Assembly: GCF_000717055.1 (NCBI RefSeq)
Contig: NZ_JNXI01000003.1
Coordinates: forward strand, 186,001 to 250,000
Origin: Streptomyces iakyrus
Lineage (GTDB): Bacteria > Actinomycetota > Actinomycetes > Streptomycetales > Streptomycetaceae
Length of the DNA stretch: 64,000 bases
Direction of reading: 5' to 3'
Under the pieces are notes generated by a model that worked only from the letters and a program-made list of their open reading frames with translations, made no database searches and was not told the origin of the DNA. Shown one piece after another: positions 53,034 through 63,833 of this stretch. How positions within the stretch are numbered: position 1 is the stretch's first letter; every line of letters starts with the position of its first letter. The translations under genes and the position numbers were made by a program.

Positions 53034-53276
53034 TCAGCCCTTCTTCGGGGCGGCCTTCTTCTGAGCGCCCTTCTTCTGGACGCCCTTCTTCTTCTGGACG
53101 CCATCCTTCCCGTGCACCGACAGGCCGTCCCCTGCGACGGTCTGGTCGAGCGTCTTGAGGGTCTCGTCCACGTTGATCGCGGGGAGCTTCTCTCCGATGG
53201 CGTGCGACGGGGTGATCGCCGCGACGGCGAAGCCGGTGGCCAGGGAGGCGATGGCGAGCATGCTGCGCTTCTTCAT
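53034..53276 (-). CDS. Small secreted Lys-rich protein
   Basis: The 80-residue protein has a signal peptide (cleavage near THSHA-like PSHAIG, residue 26), a short acidic middle part and a Lys-rich tail made of degenerate repeats (VQKKKGVQKKGAQKKAAPKK). Function is unknown. A cationic secreted tail might bind DNA, cell-wall polymers or be an antimicrobial, but nothing in the sequence decides this. Confidence 0.65.
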   Translation of the reverse strand: MKKRSMLAIASLATGFAVAAITPSHAIGEKLPAINVDETLKTLDQTVAGDGLSVHGKDGVQKKKGVQKKGAQKKAAPKKG

Positions 53277-53341
53277 GCCGACTCAACTGCTGGACGGGCT
53301 CCGGGGTCACGCCACTGGGCCGTTCGGGGGACGCGCCGGCT

Positions 53342-53566
53342 TCACACGGGGTCGGTGCCCCAGGTGCCGGACCCGCCGCCGCGCCATTCGATCAGCCCGG
53401 ACGCGGCCGCGTACTCCTCGTCCGCGTCCTCGATGCCGGCCCGTCGCAGGAACTCGGCGACGTCCAGCAACCCGTACGCGATGCCGAGGAACTGGTCGTC
53501 CACACGGACCCGACGGCCGCCGTCCGCGGCGGGCGGGTAGACCACGACGGGTTTCACGGACGCCAT
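53342..53566 (-). CDS. Conserved small Streptomyces protein of unknown function
   Basis: The 74-residue protein begins MASVKPVVVYPPAADGGRRVRVDDQFLGIAYG and ends with WRGGGSGTWGTDPV. Closely similar short proteins occur widely in Streptomyces, as I recall, with no assigned role. The ATG at 53566 is chosen from this typical opening. No signal or membrane segment. Confidence 0.65.
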   Translation of the reverse strand: MASVKPVVVYPPAADGGRRVRVDDQFLGIAYGLLDVAEFLRRAGIEDADEEYAAASGLIEWRGGGSGTWGTDPV

Positions 53567-53715
53567 GGCACCAGGGTGCGCGGGGAGTGCGCCGGCCGCT
53601 CGCCGGGCTGGGCCGTTCAGCCCGCCCGCCGCGTCGGCCGGAAGACGACGCCGAGGCGGATGGGGGCCGTGAGGCGGGCAGGGGAGCACCCGCTTCACCG
53701 TCGCGATGACCTTCG

Positions 53716-56118
<2,403 letters not shown>

Positions 56119-56220
56119 GGTGTCTCCATCTGCCGGGCGGCGCTGCCGCGTTCGGGCGGTCTCGGCCCCCCGCGCGGCTCCCGGGGGCGCGGCGCGGGGG
56201 GAGGTGCGGTGCATGGGCTG

Positions 56221-56637
56221 CTACGGCGCCTTGAGCTGCTGGATGCGGACCATGTTGCCCGCGGGGTCGCGGAAGGCGCAGTCGCGGACGCCGTAGGGCT
56301 GGTCCACCGGCTCCTGGACCACCTCGGCATCGCCCGCCTGCACCCGCTCGAAGGTGCCGTCGACGTCGGTGGTGGCCAGAACGATGCTGGCGTAGGTGCC
56401 CTTGGCCATCATCTCCGTGATGGTGCGGCGTTCGTCGTCGGTGATGCCGGGGTCGGCGGCCGGCGGGTGCAGCACGATGTTCGTGCCGGGCTGGCCGACG
56501 GGGCCGACCGTGATCCAGCGCATGCCCTCGTATCCGACGTCGTTCCTGACTTCGAAGCCGAGGGTGTCGCGGTAGAACGCCAGGGCGGCGTCCGGGTCGT
56601 CGTGCGGAAGGAAGCTGGCGTGAATGTGGAGGTCCAT
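56221..56637 (-). CDS. VOC-family (glyoxalase/bleomycin-resistance fold) protein
   Basis: The 138-residue protein has the VOC fold pattern (MDLHIHASFLPHDDPDAALAFYRDTLGFEV, then YGVRDCAFRDPAGNMVRIQQ). Members bind metals or drugs. The ATG at 56637 is chosen because TAGCGT (56650-56645 on the reverse strand) ends seven bases upstream, making the transcript leaderless; ATG and GTG codons at 56643 and 56646 would lie inside or too near the -10 box. Together with the UvrA-like gene it may be a resistance pair. Confidence 0.88.
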   Translation of the reverse strand: MDLHIHASFLPHDDPDAALAFYRDTLGFEVRNDVGYEGMRWITVGPVGQPGTNIVLHPPAADPGITDDERRTITEMMAKGTYASIVLATTDVDGTFERVQAGDAEVVQEPVDQPYGVRDCAFRDPAGNMVRIQQLKAP

Positions 56638-56644
56638 GGCCATC

Positions 56645-56650
56645 ACGCTA
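56645..56650 (-). promoter_or_regulatory. -10 box of the VOC gene overlapping the AraC stop codon
   Basis: TAGCGT on the reverse strand includes the TAG stop of the AraC gene (56650-56648). It ends seven bases before the chosen ATG. Confidence 0.5.
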
Positions 56651-57091
56651 GTTTCGGCTCGCGGCGGGCGCTTCTCGATTCCTGATCGGTCTGGTCACCT
56701 GCTTCGCCACGCACGACGGGATGCCGGCCGTCGCGCGCGCCGCCTCGCGCCGGTAGGCACTGGGCGGCATGCCGACCAGCTCGGTGAAGCGGGTGCTGAA
56801 GGTGCCCAGTGATGCGCAGCCGACCTCGAAGCACACCTCGGTGACGCTCAGGTCGCCCCGGCGCAGCAGCGCCATGGCGCGTTCGATGCGCCGCGTCATG
56901 AGGTAGCTGTAGGGCGACTCCCCGTACGCCTGCCGGAACGCGCGGCTCAGGTGCCCCGCCGACATGTGCACACCCCGGGCGAGCGCCTCGACGTCCAGAG
57001 GCTTCGCGTACTCCCGGTCGATGCGGTCCTTGACACGGCGCAGCCGGGCGAGGTCACGCAGGTGCTGGGCCGAGGCGGGTCTGCTGCTCAC
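56648..57091 (-). CDS. AraC-type HTH regulator
   Basis: The 147-residue protein consists almost only of an AraC DNA-binding domain (LDVEALARGVHMSAGHLSRAFRQAYGESPYSYLMTRRIERA through VCFEVGCASLGTFSTRFTELVGMPPSAYR as consecutive motifs). No ligand domain is present, so it may respond through levels or a partner. The start MSSRPASAQHLRDL is chosen from family habit; a GTG at 57115 is an alternative. It probably controls the VOC gene just downstream. Confidence 0.85.
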   Translation of the reverse strand: MSSRPASAQHLRDLARLRRVKDRIDREYAKPLDVEALARGVHMSAGHLSRAFRQAYGESPYSYLMTRRIERAMALLRRGDLSVTEVCFEVGCASLGTFSTRFTELVGMPPSAYRREAARATAGIPSCVAKQVTRPIRNREAPAASRN

Positions 57092-57247
57092 AAGCGCGAT
57101 CGTGCCACACCGCACGCACGTGCGGTTGATTTCCGGCGATCCGGAACGTACTGGTCCGTATCACCCGGAGTCACCGTCGACTCCCGCACCGGCCCGCCTC
57201 GCGCCACCACAGGCTGAACGTTCCTGCCTGCTCCGCCGGCTCTGACC

Positions 57248-58201
57248 TCACACCCCTGCCGCCGCCGCGTCCGTCCGCTTCGCCAGTGCTGCCGCCGCCG
57301 CACCCACCAGCCCGGCGTCGGTGCCCATCTGCGCCGGTGCCACCGTCAGGTGCCGGACGAAGGACAGCGTCGCGTAGGCGCTCAGCGCCTTGCGCAGGGG
57401 GCCGAAGAGGACGTCGCCCGCCTTGCCCACTCCTCCGCCGATCACGGCGATGTCGATCTCCACGAGCGTCGCGGTGGCCGCGATCCCGGCGGCCAGGGCC
57501 TGGGCGGCCCGCTCGAAGGAGGCGACGGCGACCGGGTCACCGGAGCGGGCGGCGGCGGCCACAGCGGCGGCCGACGCGTCCCCGTCGGGGCCCGGCCGCC
57601 AGCCGTTCTCCAGGGCGCGCCGGGCGATGTTGGGGCCGCTCGCTATGCGCTCCACGCAGCCGTGCGAGCCGCACGGGCACAGATCGCCGTCGAGGTCGAC
57701 GCTGATGTGACCGATGTGTCCCGCGTTGCCGGTGGGCCCGGGGTGCAGCCGCCCTCCGAGCACGAGACCGCCGCCGACGCCCGTGGAGACGACCATGCAC
57801 AGCGCGTTGTCGTGACCGCGGGCGGCGCCCTGCCAGTGCTCGGCCGCCGTGATCGCCACACCGTCGCCGATCAGCTCGACGGGCAGGTTCCCGGCGGCGG
57901 CCCGCACCCGGGCGACGAGCGGGTAGTCGCGCCAGCCGGGGACGTTCACCGGGCTCACCGTGCCCGCGGAGGCGTCCACGGGTCCGGCGCTGCCGATCCC
58001 CACCGCCGTGGCACTCCCCCACAGCGGCGACGCGGTGAGCTCGCCGAGCACCTCCTCCACGGCCCGCATCACGGTGTCGCCGTCCTCCCGGGCGGGCGTC
58101 GGCCGCTGTGCGCGGACCAGGATCCGGCCACGGCCGTCCACCAGAGCTCCGGCGATCTTGGTGCCGCCGATGTCGAGCGCGGCCACGAGGTCGGTGTGCA
58201 T
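57248..58201 (-). CDS. ROK-family sugar kinase
   Basis: The 317-residue protein has the ROK phosphate motif LDIGGTKIAGALVD, GVGGGLVLGGRL, and the zinc motif GHISVDLDGDLCPCGSHGCVE with His and Cys ligands. It lacks an HTH, so it is a kinase and not a ROK repressor. It probably phosphorylates glucose, N-acetylglucosamine or a related sugar. It is divergent from a LacI regulator with a palindrome between them. Confidence 0.92.
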   Translation of the reverse strand: MHTDLVAALDIGGTKIAGALVDGRGRILVRAQRPTPAREDGDTVMRAVEEVLGELTASPLWGSATAVGIGSAGPVDASAGTVSPVNVPGWRDYPLVARVRAAAGNLPVELIGDGVAITAAEHWQGAARGHDNALCMVVSTGVGGGLVLGGRLHPGPTGNAGHIGHISVDLDGDLCPCGSHGCVERIASGPNIARRALENGWRPGPDGDASAAAVAAAARSGDPVAVASFERAAQALAAGIAATATLVEIDIAVIGGGVGKAGDVLFGPLRKALSAYATLSFVRHLTVAPAQMGTDAGLVGAAAAALAKRTDAAAAGV

Positions 58202-58329
58202 CAGAGTCGGATCTCCCCGTCGGGCATGAGAAAAACGCCGAGAACAGCCATCAAGCAGGGCAAGCAGCGGGCCGGTCCCGCGAGGGTGCGCGGGGCCGGA
58301 GATTGCGGTGGACAGTCTCCCCCGAGCCT

Positions 58330-58341
58330 GACAACGTTGTC
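58330..58341. promoter_or_regulatory. LacI-type operator between ROK kinase and LacI gene
   Basis: GACAACGTTGTC is a perfect palindrome with a central CG. CTGACA (58328-58333) and TATGCT (58349-58354) flank it as a possible forward promoter with a short 15-base spacer. It could control both divergent genes. Confidence 0.7.
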
Positions 58342-58423
58342 CAGGCTCTATGCTCGACGCCACATCCTCATACAAACCCAGGATCGACGCACCCCCGTGG
58401 ACGACAGGACAGGACTGGACACC

Positions 58424-59461
58424 GTGGCCCCTACCCCCCTCCGATCCGCAGCGCGCTACGGCACCCGGCCGACCATGAAGGACGTAGCGGCCCGCGCCGG
58501 AGTAGGCCTCAAGACGGTCTCCCGCGTCGTGAACGGGGAACCGGGGGTCACTCCGGAGACGGAGCGGCGGGTCCAGGAGGCGATCGACGCCCTCGGTTTC
58601 CGCCGCAACGACAGCGCGCGCGTGCTGCGCAAGGGCCGCACGGCGAGCATCGGCCTGGTCCTGGAGGACCTCGCGGACCCGTTCTACGGACCGCTGAGCC
58701 GGTCGGTCGAGGAGGTGGCCCGCGCGCACGGCGCCCTGCTGATCAACGGCTCCAGCGCGGAGGACCCCGAGCGCGAGCAGGAGCTGGTGCTGGCCCTGTG
58801 CGCGCGGCGGGTGGACGGTCTTGTGGTGATCCCGGCCGGGGACGACCACCGGTACCTGGAGCCCGAGCTCAAGGCGGGCGTCGCCACGGTGTTCGTGGAC
58901 CGGCCGGCCGGGCACATCGACGCCGACGTCGTCCTGTCGGACAACTACGGCGGCGCCCGGGGCGGCGTCGCCCACCTCATCGCGCACGGACACCGCCGGA
59001 TCGGCTTCATCGGCGACATGCCCCGCATCCACACCGCCGCCGAGCGGCTGCGCGGCTACCGGGCCGCGATGGAGGACGCGGGCATACCGGTGGCGGGCTC
59101 CTGGATGTCCCTCGGCGTCACCGGCCCCGAGCGGGTGCGAAGGGCGGCCGAGGAGATGCTGACCGGCCCGGACCCGGTGACGGCGATCTTCGCCGGCAAC
59201 AACCGGGTGACGGTCACGGTGATCCGGGTGCTCGCCGAGCAGGCCCGCCGTGTCGCCCTGGTCGGCTTCGACGACATCGAGCTCGCCGACCTGCTCCAGC
59301 CGGGTGTCACGGTCGTCGCCCAGGACGCGGCAGACATCGGCCGCACCGCGGCGGAACGTCTCTTCCGGCAGCTGGACGGCACCCTGGTCACCCCCGAGCG
59401 CATCGAGCTGCCGACGCGGCTGATCACCCGCGGCTCGGGCGAGATCCCCCCGGCGGACTGA
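58424..59461 (+). CDS. LacI-family regulator
   Basis: The 345-residue protein has a LacI HTH (TMKDVAARAGVGLKTVSRVVNGEPGVT) and effector domain with VALVGFDDIELADLLQPGVTVVAQD. The GTG at 58424 gives the usual short N-terminus; GTG at 58397 is an in-frame alternative. It probably controls the divergent sugar kinase and perhaps distant sugar genes. Confidence 0.9.
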   Translation: MAPTPLRSAARYGTRPTMKDVAARAGVGLKTVSRVVNGEPGVTPETERRVQEAIDALGFRRNDSARVLRKGRTASIGLVLEDLADPFYGPLSRSVEEVARAHGALLINGSSAEDPEREQELVLALCARRVDGLVVIPAGDDHRYLEPELKAGVATVFVDRPAGHIDADVVLSDNYGGARGGVAHLIAHGHRRIGFIGDMPRIHTAAERLRGYRAAMEDAGIPVAGSWMSLGVTGPERVRRAAEEMLTGPDPVTAIFAGNNRVTVTVIRVLAEQARRVALVGFDDIELADLLQPGVTVVAQDAADIGRTAAERLFRQLDGTLVTPERIELPTRLITRGSGEIPPAD

Positions 59462-59468
59462 GCGGCCG

Positions 59469-60284
59469 ATGGACGACGTTACCGATCGCACGCTACGGGC
59501 CCTGGGCCTGCACGAGGCGCCCCGCGAGCACCCACTGCTGTATCCGGGCGCGTGGCCGGCGGAATCCGGGATCCTCGTCGGGGACCGCTTCCTGCCGCTG
59601 GAGCGGCTGGTGTACGAGGACCGCACGCCGGTCATCGCCATCGGATCCAACGGCTGCCCGGGGCAGCTCCGGCACAAGATGACGGAGTACGGGATCGAGT
59701 CGCCGCTGCCGATGGTCAAGGCCCGGGTGACGGGCGTCGACGCCGGCGTCTCGGCGCACGTGAGCCGCATGGGGTACGTGTCGGCCTCGCCGGTCGGAGC
59801 CCCGGACACCGTGCGGGAGCTGTTCGTGCTGTGGCTCGACGCCGAGCAGCTCGCGGTGATCGACGCGAGCGAGGGCGCGCCGGTACCGGGCGGCAACTTC
59901 GACCGGGCCTGGCTGCCGTCGCCCGACATCCTGATCAACCTCGCCGATGGCACGCGACTGCCCGGGGCGTACGCCTACGTCAACCGGCACGGTGTCCTCC
60001 ACGACGGCACGGGCACGCCGCGCACGCACCCGGGTGAGCGGGAGCTGCTGACGGAACTGCTCGTCGGGCTGCCCCGGCTGCGGGAGCTGTTCGGTGTCGT
60101 GCCCGAGGAGTTCTGCGCGCGGGCCCGCGGGGACCGGCGGCTGTGCGAGCGGGGCACGCGGCTGTTCATCGAGGAGAAGCTGGTGACGGCCTCCGGTCTC
60201 GAACGGTACGTGGCTGCCTCGGGCCGGGCTCAGCAGAGCGGGAGCCCGGGGACCGGCGCGTCGTTGTCACCGCCCTTGATGTAG
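59469..60284 (+). CDS. Conserved protein, possible gamma-glutamylcyclotransferase fold
   Basis: The 271-residue protein is not firmly recognised. VIAIGSNGCPGQLRHKM resembles the YGSN loop of the GGCT/AIG2 fold, and ASEGAPVPGGNFDRAWLPSPDI could contain the later conserved parts. It starts eight bases after the LacI stop. Its last 55 bases overlap the convergent kinase gene, so the C-terminal 18 residues are probably unimportant. Confidence 0.6.
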   Translation: MDDVTDRTLRALGLHEAPREHPLLYPGAWPAESGILVGDRFLPLERLVYEDRTPVIAIGSNGCPGQLRHKMTEYGIESPLPMVKARVTGVDAGVSAHVSRMGYVSASPVGAPDTVRELFVLWLDAEQLAVIDASEGAPVPGGNFDRAWLPSPDILINLADGTRLPGAYAYVNRHGVLHDGTGTPRTHPGERELLTELLVGLPRLRELFGVVPEEFCARARGDRRLCERGTRLFIEEKLVTASGLERYVAASGRAQQSGSPGTGASLSPPLM

Positions 60285-62185
60285 ACGTCGCTGAACCAGA
60301 CGTTCGTGTTGCCGCTGTCGTCGTCGGTCTTCGCCCACCAGACGTTGGTCCACTCCCCGGAGGTCTCACGGCGGCCCAGGTTCTGCTGGCAGTAGAAGTA
60401 GTTGGTGCCCGCTTTCAGGATGCCGACCTTGGTGCCGGAGGCGGTGTAGGAGTCCGCGGTCTTCCAGACCGTGCAGTTGTACTTGCCGCCGCCGATGGGG
60501 TGACAGACCGGGGCCGGGGCGGTCGGGCCGTCGGAGGCTGCGCCGTCCCGCGCCTCTCCGCCGGTGGCGCCGCCGGTGGGCTTGGCGGGGGCGGCGGTGG
60601 TCGCCCGGCCGGTGGGCTCGGGGTCCTTCTCGTCGCCGGGCTTCGCGGACGGGTCCGTGCCCTTGTCGTCGCCCTGAGGCGTGGACCTCGGGGCGTTCGA
60701 GCCGTCGTCCGCGCCACCCGGATCGGAGGGCCCGGCGCCGACACCGGCGGTACCGGACCGTGCAGCGGTGCCCTTGCCGCCGGAGTCGCCTGAATCGCCT
60801 GAGTCGCCGAGAAGCGCGACCGTGGTCCCGGCGGCGGCGAGCACGACGGTGACGGCCGCGGCGGCGAGCAGCACGCGCGCCTTGCGCCGGGGCGCGGAGC
60901 GGCCGGCGTTCACCGGGGCGGTGGCGGCGGAGGCAGCGGGGGTGGTGGTGCCGGGATCGACCGGACCGAAGCCCTGGGGCGCGGCGCCCGTGCCCTGCGG
61001 GCCGGTGCCTTGCGGTGTCGGGTGGGCTTGCGGCGTCGCGTGGCCGGGGCCAGTGGGCTCCGGGCCGCCAGGGCCGATGGGCTCCGAACCGCCAGGGCCA
61101 GTGGGCTCCGGGCCGCCAGAGCCGGTGGGCCCCGGGCCGCCGGCCGCCGCGGCTCCCTCTGCGCCGACCGCCCCCGCGGCTCCGAACGCGGCTGCCGTAC
61201 CGGAGTCGGAGCGGTGCTGCGGAGGCCCGAACCCGGGCGGTACCGATGGGACGCTGCGCTCCGTCTCGGCGCGCGGGAACGGGGCTGCGGGGCCCCGCAG
61301 GGAAGAGGTCGGCGTGTCCGTGCCGCCCGTGTCCGCGACCGCCTGGAGCAGTTCGCGGGCCTGGTCGGCCTCCGGGCGGGACTCGGGGCGCTTGTCCATC
61401 AGCCGCTGGAGGACGGGCGCGAGGGAGCCGGCGCGGCGGGGCTCCGGCAGCGGCTCGGTGACGATCGCGGTGAGCGTGGAGAACGTGGAGGTGCGGCGGA
61501 AGGGCGAGGAGCCCTCGACGGCCGCGTACAGCGTGGCGCCCAGGGCCCAGATGTCGGAGGCGGGACCGGGGTCGGCGCCCTGCGCGCGCTCGGGGGCGAG
61601 GTAGTCGAGGGAGCCGACGAGTTCGCCGCTGCGCGTGAGGTGCGTGGCCGAGCCGTCCCCCGGGTCGTCCATCGTGGCGATGCCGAAGTCGGTAAGGACG
61701 ACCCGGCCCGAGCGGTCGAGCAGGATGTTGGCCGGCTTCACGTCCCGGTGCAGGACGCCGGCGCGGTGGGCGGCGGCCAGGGCGTCCATGACCTTGGCGC
61801 CGATGCCGGCGGCCTCGCTCGGGTCCAGTGGGCCGCGCTCGCGCAGGACGTCGTCCAGGGACGGCCCGTCGACCAGTTCCATGACGATGATCGGGCGGCC
61901 GTCGACCTGGGCGATGTCGTGCACGGAGATGACGCCGGGATGGCGTACCCGGGCCGCCGCGCGCGCCTCGCGCCGCATCCGCACCTGGAGATCCGCCAGT
62001 TCGGGACCGGCCGCGTCGGTGTAGGTGCGCAGTTCCTTGACCGCGACCTCACGGCCGAGGACCTCGTCGACGGCCTTCCAGACGACGCCCATGCCGCCGC
62101 GCCCCAGCGCCGCCGTGACGCGATAGCGGCCGGCCAGCAGCCGTCCGGCTCCGTCCGCCTGCCCGTGCTCCCCCGTTGACACCAC
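60230..62185 (-). CDS. Membrane Ser/Thr protein kinase (PknB-like) with extracellular domain
   Basis: The 651-residue protein has a kinase domain (Gly-rich loop LGRGGMGVVWKAVDE, Lys in VAVKEL, HRDVKPANILLD, TDFGIATMDD, APE in YLAPERAQG) over residues 18-285. A long Gly/Pro/Glu-rich linker with repeats of GPGGPEPTG units follows, then one membrane helix (VLLAAAAVTVVLAAAGTTVALLG) and a Thr/Pro/Asp-rich stalk. The last 90 residues form a small Cys-containing domain (CHPIGGGKYNCTVWK to VPGLPLC) resembling SH3-like or beta domains found on other actinobacterial secreted proteins; no PASTA repeats. It likely senses a cell-surface signal. Confidence 0.92.
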   Translation of the reverse strand: MVSTGEHGQADGAGRLLAGRYRVTAALGRGGMGVVWKAVDEVLGREVAVKELRTYTDAAGPELADLQVRMRREARAAARVRHPGVISVHDIAQVDGRPIIVMELVDGPSLDDVLRERGPLDPSEAAGIGAKVMDALAAAHRAGVLHRDVKPANILLDRSGRVVLTDFGIATMDDPGDGSATHLTRSGELVGSLDYLAPERAQGADPGPASDIWALGATLYAAVEGSSPFRRTSTFSTLTAIVTEPLPEPRRAGSLAPVLQRLMDKRPESRPEADQARELLQAVADTGGTDTPTSSLRGPAAPFPRAETERSVPSVPPGFGPPQHRSDSGTAAAFGAAGAVGAEGAAAAGGPGPTGSGGPEPTGPGGSEPIGPGGPEPTGPGHATPQAHPTPQGTGPQGTGAAPQGFGPVDPGTTTPAASAATAPVNAGRSAPRRKARVLLAAAAVTVVLAAAGTTVALLGDSGDSGDSGGKGTAARSGTAGVGAGPSDPGGADDGSNAPRSTPQGDDKGTDPSAKPGDEKDPEPTGRATTAAPAKPTGGATGGEARDGAASDGPTAPAPVCHPIGGGKYNCTVWKTADSYTASGTKVGILKAGTNYFYCQQNLGRRETSGEWTNVWWAKTDDDSGNTNVWFSDVYIKGGDNDAPVPGLPLC

Positions 62186-62338
62186 TGCCCCGTTCCCTGT
62201 GACCCCGCCCGGATGCGCCGACGGCCGGCACCGCCAGTGCAGGCGTACAGACTACGGGGCGGCGGTGGCGGCGACGGCCGGCCGGTGACGGCTGTGACAG
62301 GGCCGGTACGCGCCGGCCGGTCCGTCGTGCGGACGGTG

Positions 62339-63640
62339 TCAGGCGGACGCCGTCAGGTCACCGCGCCGGGGCGCCGCGAAGGACTCCAGGTCCGCCCGGG
62401 TCAGGCCGGCCAGGCGGGCGACCTCGCCGTTGTCCAGGGCGCCGCAGTCCAGGCCGCGCAGCAGGTAGCCGCTGAGGGCCTTGGCGGTGGCGGGTTCGTC
62501 CATGACGTCGCCGCCGGTGCGATTGGCGTAGCGGGACAGGCGGGTGGCGGCCTGCTCGAAGCCCTCGCGGTAGAAGGCGAAGACGGCCGCGTAGCGGGTG
62601 GGGATGTGGCCGGGGTGCATGTCCCAGCCCTGGTAGTAGGCGCGGGCCAGGGCGCGGCGGGTGAGGCCGTAGTGCAGGCGCCAGGCGTCGTGGACCTTGG
62701 CGGTCGGGCCGACCGGCAGGACGTTCGTCGAGCCGTCCGAGACGCGTACGCCGGTGCCTGCCGCCGCGACCTGCATGACAGCCTTGGCGTGGTCCGCCGC
62801 GGGGTGGTCACTGGCCTGGTGGGCGGCGGAGACGCCGAGGCAGGCGCTGTAGTCGAAGGTGCCGTAGTGCAGGCCGGTGGCGCGGCCCTCGGCGGCCTGG
62901 ATCATGCGGGCGACGGTGGCGGTTCCGTCGGCGGCGAGGACGGACTGGCTGGTCTCGATCTGGATCTCGAAGCCGATCCGGCCGGGTTCGAGGCCGTGGG
63001 TCTTCTCGAAGGCGTCCAGCAGCCGTGCCATGGCGGTGACCTGCTCGGCGTAGGTCACCTTGGGCAGGGTGAGCACGAGCCCGCCGGGCAGGCCGCCGGC
63101 CTCCATCAGGCCGGTGAGGAAGATGTCGAGGGTGCGGATGCCCCGGGCACGGACGGGCGCTTCCATGCACTTCATGCGGATGCCCATGTACGGGGCGGCG
63201 GTGCCGTCCGCAAAGGCCTCGGCGACGATCCGGGCGGCGCGGGCGGCGGCCTCGTCCTCCTCGGCGTCGGGGCGGTTGCCGTAGCCGTCCTCGAAGTCGA
63301 CGCGCAGGTCCTCGATCGGCTCGCGCTCCAGCTTGGCGCGCACGCGCGCGTGGACGGGCTCGGCGAGTTCCCCGGAGAGGCCGAGGACGGCGGCGAACGT
63401 CGCGGCATCGGGGGCGTGTTCGTCGAGGGCCGCGAGGGCGCGGTCACCCCAGGAGCGGACGGTGTCGGCGGCGAAGGCGTCGCCGGGTACGTAGACGGTG
63501 TGGACGGGCTGGCGGGTGCCGGGGTCTCCGGGGTAGCGGCGCTCCAGCTCGGCGTCGACCGGCGCGAGGGAGGCGCTGATCTCCTCGCTGACGGCGCCCG
63601 CGAGGCTGGTCGTCACCTTCTCCTGCTGGCCCTGACCCAT
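62339..63640 (-). CDS. DUF6986/HpcH-type aldolase-like protein
   Basis: The 433-residue protein resembles the HpcH/HpaI aldolase and citrate-lyase-beta fold (LRVDFEDGYGNRPDAEEDEAA, IRMKCMEAPVRARGIRTLDIFL, IGFEIQIETSQSVL, GLHYGTFDYSAC). Related genes in Streptomyces stand beside malate synthase and allantoin-degradation genes. The ATG follows TAGGAGG at nine bases. A TTCCG/CGGAA palindrome stands right before the ribosome site, pointing to an IclR/AllR-type regulator. The reaction is not known with certainty. Confidence 0.82.
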   Translation of the reverse strand: MGQGQQEKVTTSLAGAVSEEISASLAPVDAELERRYPGDPGTRQPVHTVYVPGDAFAADTVRSWGDRALAALDEHAPDAATFAAVLGLSGELAEPVHARVRAKLEREPIEDLRVDFEDGYGNRPDAEEDEAAARAARIVAEAFADGTAAPYMGIRMKCMEAPVRARGIRTLDIFLTGLMEAGGLPGGLVLTLPKVTYAEQVTAMARLLDAFEKTHGLEPGRIGFEIQIETSQSVLAADGTATVARMIQAAEGRATGLHYGTFDYSACLGVSAAHQASDHPAADHAKAVMQVAAAGTGVRVSDGSTNVLPVGPTAKVHDAWRLHYGLTRRALARAYYQGWDMHPGHIPTRYAAVFAFYREGFEQAATRLSRYANRTGGDVMDEPATAKALSGYLLRGLDCGALDNGEVARLAGLTRADLESFAAPRRGDLTASA

Positions 63641-63657
63641 TCCGAGACCCTCCTATT

Positions 63658-63672
63658 TTCCGCTGTACGGAA
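63658..63672. promoter_or_regulatory. Palindromic operator before the aldolase-like gene
   Basis: TTCCGCTGTACGGAA has perfect 5-bp arms around five bases; half-sites CGGA and TCCG recur at 63668-63683. Spacing and symmetry fit an IclR-family repressor of purine or allantoin catabolism (AllR-like), but this is inferred. Confidence 0.6.
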
Positions 63673-63833
63673 TCAACAATCCGTAGAGCGAAGTTATCGG
63701 CCGACCTTCGCCCTGGTCAACACCGTCGGCAGTGGGATTCCGCATCCTTCACCCATGATCACTGCCGACCCGCCCCCATCTTCCGTATCAAGAGGGCAAG
63801 CTTCATCCTGACGTGCAAGGGGAGGGAGACCAC

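Noticed and set aside
60675..61160. Short tandem DNA repeats in the Ser/Thr kinase gene, considered as a mobile or CRISPR-like repeat
   Set aside because: They encode Gly-Pro-Glu and Asp-Ser-Gly linker repeats in frame with the kinase and have no spacer structure.
62213..63811. 532-residue forward ORF rich in Gly and Val
   Set aside because: Antisense shadow of the aldolase-like gene.
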